Source: Volvariella volvacea V23
Taxonomy: Eukaryota > Basidiomycota > Agaricomycetes > Agaricales > Pluteaceae
DNA: 64,000 nucleotides
Reading direction: 5' to 3'
Assembly: GCA_000349905.1 (NCBI GenBank)
Contig: KB722748.1
Coordinates: 735,319 to 799,318 of the forward strand
Below are positions 57,568-64,000 of the stretch, piece after piece; the stretch's first letter is position 1; every line of letters begins with the position of its first letter. The translations under genes and the position numbers were made by a program. Below the pieces are notes generated by a model. That model saw only the letters and a list, made by a program, of their open reading frames with translations, did no database searches and had not been told where the DNA came from.

Positions 57568-60500
57568 TGGAAGAAGAACGCAAACGTCAGCGAGAGGAGG
57601 AAGAAGAAGCCGCACGGAAGAAGGCCAAATCTCCTTCCGTAACTAATAATGCACCCATCGTTAATATCGCACCAGCGAAGCAGGGTATGTTGATCCGTTG
57701 TAACCAATGCTTAGGTACTTATCTATCTAGCAGGCTCCCCCGCTCGACCAACTAGCAATAAACTACGCAAAGACCATACAAGAGACAGTTCTGCAAACAC
57801 TGACGACGAGAACGGTTCAAGTAAGAAGAAGAAGAGTAGTGTGTTTGGTAGGCTATTTGGTGGAAGGGAGAAATCGAAAGATAAGAATGCTTCTGTTGGG
57901 AGCGTTGATAGTTCAGAATATGGAAGAGGGTCCGATGATTCAAGTGGAAGGGCTGCGTCGACGTCTTCCTCAAACAGTCGTGTTCTAACTTCTACTGGCA
58001 TAAGGGACGCTAATGATGTTTCTCCAACTACTGCTCAAGCTATGCAACAACAAAGCGCACGGAATGTAGCCCCTAGTTCACAGCAGCCACCCCAAAGTAC
58101 ATCTGCCCTACCACAACCCGCACATCTGAATTCCGGGGAACGGATCTCATCACCTCAAATCACCCAGCTTCGTCAAAGGGATCAACAACAGCAAGCATTG
58201 TACCAGCAATACCTCAATCGATCCCCAGCTTCCCCTCCTGAGGCTCAACCTTCTTATGGTTTACAATCTGCTTCGGCTATTATGCCATCCTACACCTCCC
58301 CTCTCGCCGCTCAAAACAGTACAAGCTCCAACAATTCTGGTCTCGGTCTTGGTCTCGCTGGCATTAGTACCAGCAGTAGCAATAGCAGTGCCAATGGGAA
58401 CAATCCTTCGGCAGCCCTTGGGCCTCCAACTCCACGGCCAAGACCAGGCTCGTTAATCCTCACCCCCTCCAGCATTGATGGTCCCGGGTTGGGGTTGGGC
58501 ATGCCGGAACTTAGTGTCATTCGAGTTTTTGCAGGCAGGAACCTCGATACTGAGGCTACGTTTAAGACTGTATTACTCAACTCATCGACTACGGCTGAAG
58601 ATCTCGTTCGCCAGGCCATTCAGCGATTCCGATTGCCTATTTCCGATCCTATTGCGCAGCTCCAACAGCAGGGTGGCGATAAGGGCGCTACAGTGGGGGG
58701 TATCGCTGACTATTATTTAACAGTCAAGCAAGTTGAAGGTGGAGCATCTTCTGTTCTTAGGCCAAATGAGAGGCCCTTGGTTGTTTTTGAGGGCTTGGTT
58801 GAAGCGGCGATGGAGATGCCCAAGGTGAAGAGGAGCAGCGTTGGGAGTATCAGTTCTGTGGCCAGCAATCTCTCTATGCATCCAGCAATCAAGAAATTGC
58901 CAATGAATGACTTTACTGACGATTCCGCTGTCAAGTTTTATCTCAACAGGAGACGGTCGACGGTGACGAATAGTGGCTCAGTTGGAGGGAGCACTTCCAC
59001 GACTTCGTCGGGTCCGGCTGGTGGTTGGCTTGATGATGACAGCGATCATAGTGAGGATGAGACAGTTATTGTGGATTCATCATACGGTGGTACGGTGGTT
59101 GACAGCCCAGTTATGAACTCCCCTCGCCGGGATTACCTTACCGTCAGCAATATCCCATTCGATGCCAATGATAACCCAAGTTCACCCATGCAAGATCGTT
59201 TCGTCTCGCCTACGCTCAAGTTTGCCTTGCAAGTTGTGATATTCCCTGGGGATTTACCGGAGGATATGTGTTTCCATCCTACAACAGAGGCAATCGTCTT
59301 CAAGGAAAGTCTCTCGGATGGAGATAACGTCGGTCCTAGCCCCACTTCGCCTAGCGTCAACATTACCTTTGCTGGTAGTCATTCCTCGGGGGGCGTCTCA
59401 CAAACGATGCGAAAGAAGGTGTTTGTGTTCCCAAGGAATGTCACTGTTGCAGAGGTCATTGAGTTGGGGCTGGAGAGATTTGGTATTTTGGAAGGCGTTG
59501 TGGATGGAGGAGATGAGATTGAGGATAAGATGACCCACAGGAGGAGTAGGATGAGGGTCAGGTACGTGCTCAAGGTCGACGTTGGCGAGGGACGAGGTCA
59601 GTATTAAGCCATGGTTCGAATTTTGGTTACTTACCTTCTACGCACAGAGCGTGAATTGGCCCCTACAAGCCGTGTGATTGATGCATTTCCTCGTCCTCCA
59701 ACCACCTTCAAGGTCAATGCCAATGCAGCCAAGCGGCGATCCGTGGACTCTGCAAACCTCCTTGGTTCAATGGATGATATACACCCTGATGATCCCGTCT
59801 TTGTCCTCCGCCGCGCCACTTCGTATCGTGTCTCGACTTCTCGTCACAGGATCTCCGCTGCGTTGGATGAGATCGCTCTCCAGCAACGTCACAGAGAGTC
59901 GACATCTTCTGTCATTGATCCTGGGGTGAACGTCATGACTAGTGTCCAAGTTACAACTGCTTCACCAGCTAGCCCAGCTAGGAACCTGCCAAGTGATCAG
60001 GTATCTGAAGAGACCAAGCGCCGTCGGGCTATCCTTGAGCAACGTAATGCGATTCGAGCCAACCAAAAAGCGATACTATCTGCACAAACAAACGCTAGGG
60101 GCACAGATGTCTTGCTACCCGACCATGCGATGTTAAGGAGCTCAAGATATGATGACAATTCAGATAGGATGAGATATTCCTACGTGCAACCAGATGGCGA
60201 GACCTACGACATCAGTGATATTGTAGAGGAAGAGTGGAGAGATAATGCTGATGGTGGTGTTGCTGGGGTAAATGTCAACCTTGGTGCCAGTCCTAGTAGC
60301 GGAGACTTATTGGAGGGTCTAGTCAAGGGCACTGTGAGGGATGGGGAAAAGCTGGAGAGGGTCTTACAGCGCGTGCAAAGTGGGAGACGACCGAATGGTA
60401 GAGGTGGAGGCAGTGCAACACCAACACAAAACAGCACCCAGACATCTTTCCAGGCGCAGGTACAGGCAAGCGGTCAGGCATCCTTGCGGTCAATGTCTCC

Positions 60501-61205
60501 TGCCTCTCAGTATTCAATAGATGACGCATCAATCACTGATGCTTATACAAGATCACGATCTGCCACACCCGGCTCGGCAGGATTGACATCTAAAATGCCT
60601 AGTGGCGTGCAAGACACTCGACCCGGCACGACAACACCTACTGCAGCAAGGACAACCAAAGCACGGCACCCGTCCATTGCCTCGGTCATATCTGACACAT
60701 CTGATTACGGGACTGCTCACGGGACCACGAGCCCTACATCAACAGTTCATCAGCCTCTTCAAGCTGATATTCCGGCTCGTACATTGGAGCATGCTCACAA
60801 TCAGTCTGGTTCTTCACAGGGGTCCAATGACATGCAAAAGTCGCAATCCACACAGGAGCGAAGGATGGGGGGACAAAGACCGTTGGTTATACCTAGTGAT
60901 GATTTTGGAGTCGCGGAAATGTTGGCCGTCATTGAGTTGAAAAGCGCCAGGGCCTTACCCTCATTTGGGAATGGGGTTGGTGCAGGACTACCCGATGGGT
61001 TGCTTGGTCGGGATCCAGTTGATGAGTTGTTATTTGGAAGGACCATTGATATGGATAACTTGCACCCTGCTATCAAGGAGATTTATGCAGATGGGTTCCA
61101 GCAGTTGAGTGATATGGACAAGGTGCGTGGCTACAGGTTCTGGGGTCGAGGTGCTCATAGTTCTGTCAGGTGTTGGATGATTTTTTGATAGAAGTCAGGA
61201 GGTAA
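56246..61205 (+). CDS. Large SH3-domain protein, Tea4/Bud14-like N-terminus with RA-like C-terminal regions
   Basis: Probable cell-polarity scaffold. Five exons (56246-56701, 56757-57684, 57734-59596, 59648-61122, 61170-61205) give 1585 aa, in phase. An acidic N-terminus precedes an SH3 domain at about residues 75-140 (VYSLHSFAAT, YWWLVRVLKTQEVGYIPAENIE). Exon 2 carries a KNVNF motif that fits the RVxF PP1-docking consensus, as in Tea4/Bud14, then an acidic stretch and Q-rich segments including 26 consecutive Gln. Two later regions (VIRVFAGRNLDTEATFKTVL; KVFVFPRNVTVAEVIELGLE) look like Ras-association/ubiquitin-like folds. The rest is Ser/Thr/Pro-rich and disordered. The Tea4/Bud14 relation rests on SH3 plus the docking motif only; the RA assignment is inference. 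The start is 169 bp after rrp9, same strand. Confidence 0.75.
57163..57566 (+). repeat. CAG/CAA repeat coding for poly-Gln
   Basis: Two blocks inside exon 2 of the SH3 gene. The first (about 57163-57295) alternates Gln and Ala; the second (57489-57566) encodes 26 uninterrupted Gln from mixed CAG and CAA codons. It is coding, in frame and likely length-variable between strains. Confidence 0.85.
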
Positions 61206-62426
61206 GGGTGTGGTGATATCTTTTGTTGGTGTGTCGGCCTGTCCAGCTCGAGGGGCCGGACGGTTCAAAGCCGAGCCACGCTGAGTGCGGCCGCGGGGGG
61301 CGTAGATGTTCTTTAGGCCCATAGTTTTGAGTATCATTGTTTTTTGATTGAATGTACATGTTTTGGTGATGCTAAGCATTCCATGAAGTGTGAGTGTCAA
61401 GTAGTCACGTTTTTGTGACAGTCATGATATGTATGTAGTGAACATGAAGAAATGATAGAGATGGAGATACAGCTGAATGGAAGGATAATAAGAGCTGCTT
61501 AAGCTTAATGCCAAATAAAAAAGCTAGGCATCATGAGCCTACACCAGCAATTGGTTGGGGTTCTGGGTAGAGCTGTGATGTCATGAACGGGCTAATTTTA
61601 TTTTTAATTTATTATCATTATTCTTATAGACGCTCATATAGATGCCTAGAATATCATTATTAATTTCACTTTCTTTTTATTTTATTATGTCATTCCTTTA
61701 CCAGATTAGTCAGCACAATTAGATAAGACAATTACATACGTAGGTGATCACAGTTACTACATTGAGTACATTCCCAAATGGCGGTCACCTCCAAAAAGAT
61801 ACAAACCGGTTAGCAAATAACCAAGGGAGACCATTAGGCACATGACCCATAGAATGTACTAGAAACGTGCATGATGATTGCGCCATAGCATGCAATCATC
61901 ATGCAAGTATTAGCATAATGGTCTGTGCATAGATAGTAGGATTATCTATAAATACTGGAGCTAACTGGCAGGTAGCTCCCCAGTTCTGATCTGGTCTTTA
62001 CTGCCCTCGTTGAGCCGCGCAGCCTAAGAACCCCAGTATCCTTACTCTGATGACCAAGACATATACTCGTTACAATACGAGTACTCACAGTGGTAAGCAG
62101 ATTGTTGTTAAATATTTCTTCTTATCTGGTCGTTGTGGAGTGAGATGCTTCACATGCATCTGCTGACCATCGTGTAACGTTTCATACGGATGGTTTAAGG
62201 CCTGTCTCCTATTGAGGGTAGAGTCCATCTTATTATTCCTTCTTTTATTTATTGATGCCATTCATTGGGGTTGGCGAGTGCTCGACACGGTCGCTGACAT
62301 GTGAGGAGATAGGAAGGTGATCAGACTGCTGTACTGGCACCACTGCAGTTCAGTCCCAGAGACCCCTAGCTCACTAGCACAACTAGTTACTAGGTTGTGT
62401 TGACATTGATAATAGCAATACATCTT
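61206..62426. other. AT-rich intergenic region with probable repeat debris
   Basis: Base composition turns AT-rich from about 61400. No supported gene. A CTATAAATA motif at about 61950 followed by an abrupt GC-richer stretch could belong to an old LTR, but I could not find matching ends. Confidence 0.35.
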
Positions 62427-62693
62427 CTAGTCCAAAACCCCAGTAAAGATAAAGTGATATTCAACATTCAGTGCATACAAGACATTTGTTAATATTAGCT
62501 CAACTGAACAACTACCACATGTGACAAGGCCTTTAACTGTTCCTTCTCCAAGGTATAGTATGGTTGACCTATCACCCAGAGTAATATTGTGAGGTGTAGT
62601 ATACAGTGTGCAGATGTTGAAATCATCAATAGGATGAGTAACATGGTGTAAGCAACTGGAATTCAGCATCCAACAGTGGCCAGACAAGACATA
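62427..62693 (-). mobile_element. Ty1/copia retrotransposon remnant (protease-side fragment)
   Basis: The minus-strand frame reads WMLNSSCLHHVT, then ITLGDRSTILYLG.GTVKGLV and LTNVLYALNVEYHFIFTGVLD, the conserved stretch around the copia aspartic protease. The expected protease triad D-S-G is N-S-S here, so this copy is dead. The upstream part is interrupted by the Tc1-like element starting at 62693. Confidence 0.7.
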
Positions 62694-62716
62694 CAGTGGC
62701 TTGCAAAAGTATTGCA
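62693..62716. repeat. Tc1-type terminal inverted repeat with TA target
   Basis: CAGTGGCTTGCAAAAGTATT directly after TA is the typical start of this Tc1 subgroup. The opposite TIR is outside the window. Confidence 0.7.
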
Positions 62717-62887
62717 CAGTCATGTGTAGCAATCATAACCTTGCTAAGGCGTAAAGCCAAAACCAAGAATGGGCACAAGATAACATTCATTTAGGAGTAA
62801 AACATCTTTAGAACAATGATATGCATGTAATAAAGGGGCCAGGACATAAAATGAAAAGAAACATCAATGGGATTAATTTCTGGGTGA

Positions 62888-62900
62888 GGGGGGGGGGGGG
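62888..62900 (+). repeat. Run of 13 G inside the Tc1 element
   Basis: Homopolymer within the non-coding part of the transposon; a likely length-variable or error-prone site. Confidence 0.8.
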
Positions 62901-63002
62901 TGCAATACTTATGCATGCAGCTGTGCATGCTGGAGATGAGGATGGTGTGAATGAAATAGTTCATATCCAGCCACATACCAATTAGTATTTTGTATGTCCA
63001 CC

Positions 63003-63919
63003 TCAAGCCTTGAGAAGAGCAGCAATATGACGGGGCATGCTCTTATAGAGCTTCTTCAATTGCTCCTGGGAAACTGGGCCCATTTCCTCCTGAAGCACCA
63101 CCCATAGCTCCTCTTTATTGTGTGGGAGGAGGTCACATGCATGTACCATGCAATCGAGTGTACTCCATACAGGCTCGATGATACTCATATCTGGACTTGA
63201 GGCTGGCCAGGACAAGTGACAGACCTTCTTTGCCTCAAACCAAGCTTCAGCAACCTTACTCTGGTGTTTCAGGTCATTGTTCTGCTGAAATAGGACACTA
63301 TTCTTCTTGATTTTCAGATCCTTCAATGTCTCAAGATATTCCTTATCCAGGATCTTGACATAATCAGGGCCACACATGATCCCATCAATGTGATGAAGGT
63401 GCCCCATACTCTTTGAACTGGCATAATCCAACAATATTAGCAGCCATCAGACTTGAATAGCTGGAATTTCAACTCATCTGAAAATACCACTACCTTTCAA
63501 TCATCCTGAGTCTACAATGAATGCTCAAGTGCCCATTCCCTGCATTGCCACTTGTGTACCTTCGAAAGGAAGAGTTTAGACCTGCAAACTCAACAGACTA
63601 GGCTGTGCTCTCGTAACCTGCATCCAATTGTAGTGGGGTGGACTTGTGGAAGGAACTTCTTTTGGACCTCAGTAACATTGGCTGCCCAGGTTGCTGCAAG
63701 TACACAGGCTGCCATCCGGATCTCATATGCCTCCAACTTTTGAGAACAATCTGTTCTATGGTTTACATGGTGGTAGTCACATGATTTCTTGGACTTCTTC
63801 AAAAGGCAGCCCACAGTGGTGCAATGGAGGTCTATATCCTTGGTAATGGCATTGTGTGACCTCCCAGCCTTGCGGAGCTCAACAACACATGCAACTTTGG
63901 TTGGGAAAGTATAAACCAT
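63003..63919 (-). pseudogene. Tc1/mariner transposase, broken
   Basis: DDE transposase in two main pieces: 63919-63590 (DNA-binding part; NVTEVQKKFLPQVHPTT) and 63434-63003 (catalytic part; YVKILDKEYLETLKDLKIKK, ELWVVLQEEMG, LYKSMPRHIAALLKA). Between them are stops and shifts, and the second catalytic Asp is lost. Not expected to be active. Confidence 0.8.
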
Positions 63920-64000
63920 GTCAGAGAATTGATGAGAGGCAGCTTTTGTCCCACAAGTATGCTTGGAAAGATGGGAGAATGAGTTTTTTCATTTACTACC

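Larger units (their letters stand above)
62693..64000 (-). mobile_element. Degenerate Tc1/mariner DNA transposon (runs off right edge)
   Basis: The left terminal inverted repeat begins TA-CAGTGGCTTGCAAAAG at 62693. The transposase is on the minus strand: N-terminal helix-turn-helix (VACVVELRKAGRSHNAI) at about 63890, the first catalytic Asp in VVVFSDELKF near 63480, the second position as FQQNNDLKH (Asp replaced by Asn) near 63290, and the Glu in SPDMSIIEPVW near 63175. Stops and frame breaks lie between 63590 and 63430. The element is inactive; its other end lies beyond the window. Confidence 0.85.

Noticed and set aside
61736..62090. Candidate solo LTR with CTATAAATA
   Set aside because: No matching terminal dinucleotides or target duplication could be found by eye.

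Overview
This is a 64 kb nuclear segment from a filamentous basidiomycete, most likely an Agaricomycete. Three things point there: genes dense with introns of about 45-70 bp, the gene families present (copper-fist regulator, Ctr copper transporter, F-box proteins with no other clear domain, several P450s), and a degenerate Tc1/mariner and copia remnant at the right end. I found no prokaryotic, organellar or CRISPR features. Exon models were built by hand from splice sites, reading phase and comparison between paralogues. For most genes the summed exon lengths are divisible by three.

Layout. (1) 1-1264, minus: 5' part of a Cdc20-type APC/C activator running off the left edge. (2) 2470-3262, plus: Ctr-type copper transporter. 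(3) 3888-38329: three same-direction paralogues of a giant ZNFX1/Hrr1-like SF1 helicase with N-terminal CCCH fingers, NFX1-type fingers and a C-terminal RZ finger. Copy A is 3888-12071, copy B 20550-28799 and copy C 30047-38329. Between A and B lie an F-box/LRR-like gene (12211), a second F-box gene (14818) and an intact P450 (16910). (4) 38934-42096: two tandem single-pass membrane proteins with repeated beta-sandwich-like ectodomains. (5) 42939-46177: a P450 fragment with an internal deletion, followed by its intact 14-exon relative. (6) 46870-48674, minus: copper-fist transcription factor. (7) 48675-51982: gene-poor. (8) 51983-53613, minus: alanine aminotransferase, divergent from 54197-56076, plus: Rrp9/U3-55K WD40 protein. 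(9) 56246-61205, plus: large SH3 polarity-type protein with poly-Q. (10) 61206-64000: AT-rich transposon graveyard with a Tc1-like element inserted in a copia fragment.

The most distinctive feature is the ZNFX1-like array. Copy C is intact at about 2269 aa and all three copies keep the same exon structure. Copy A shows a pair of compensating frameshifts, an uncompensated frameshift in an A run, and a Cys-to-Arg change in the RZ finger. Copy B has an extra CCCH finger and one +1 frameshift. The three copies share promoter-proximal sequence. Further upstream, duplicated non-coding sequence (before A and B) and a possible Ctr last-exon remnant (before C) suggest that the ancestral duplicated unit was larger than the helicase gene. 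A Ctr transporter and a Mac1/Cuf1-type copper regulator lie in the same window and may form a regulator-target pair, but that is inference.
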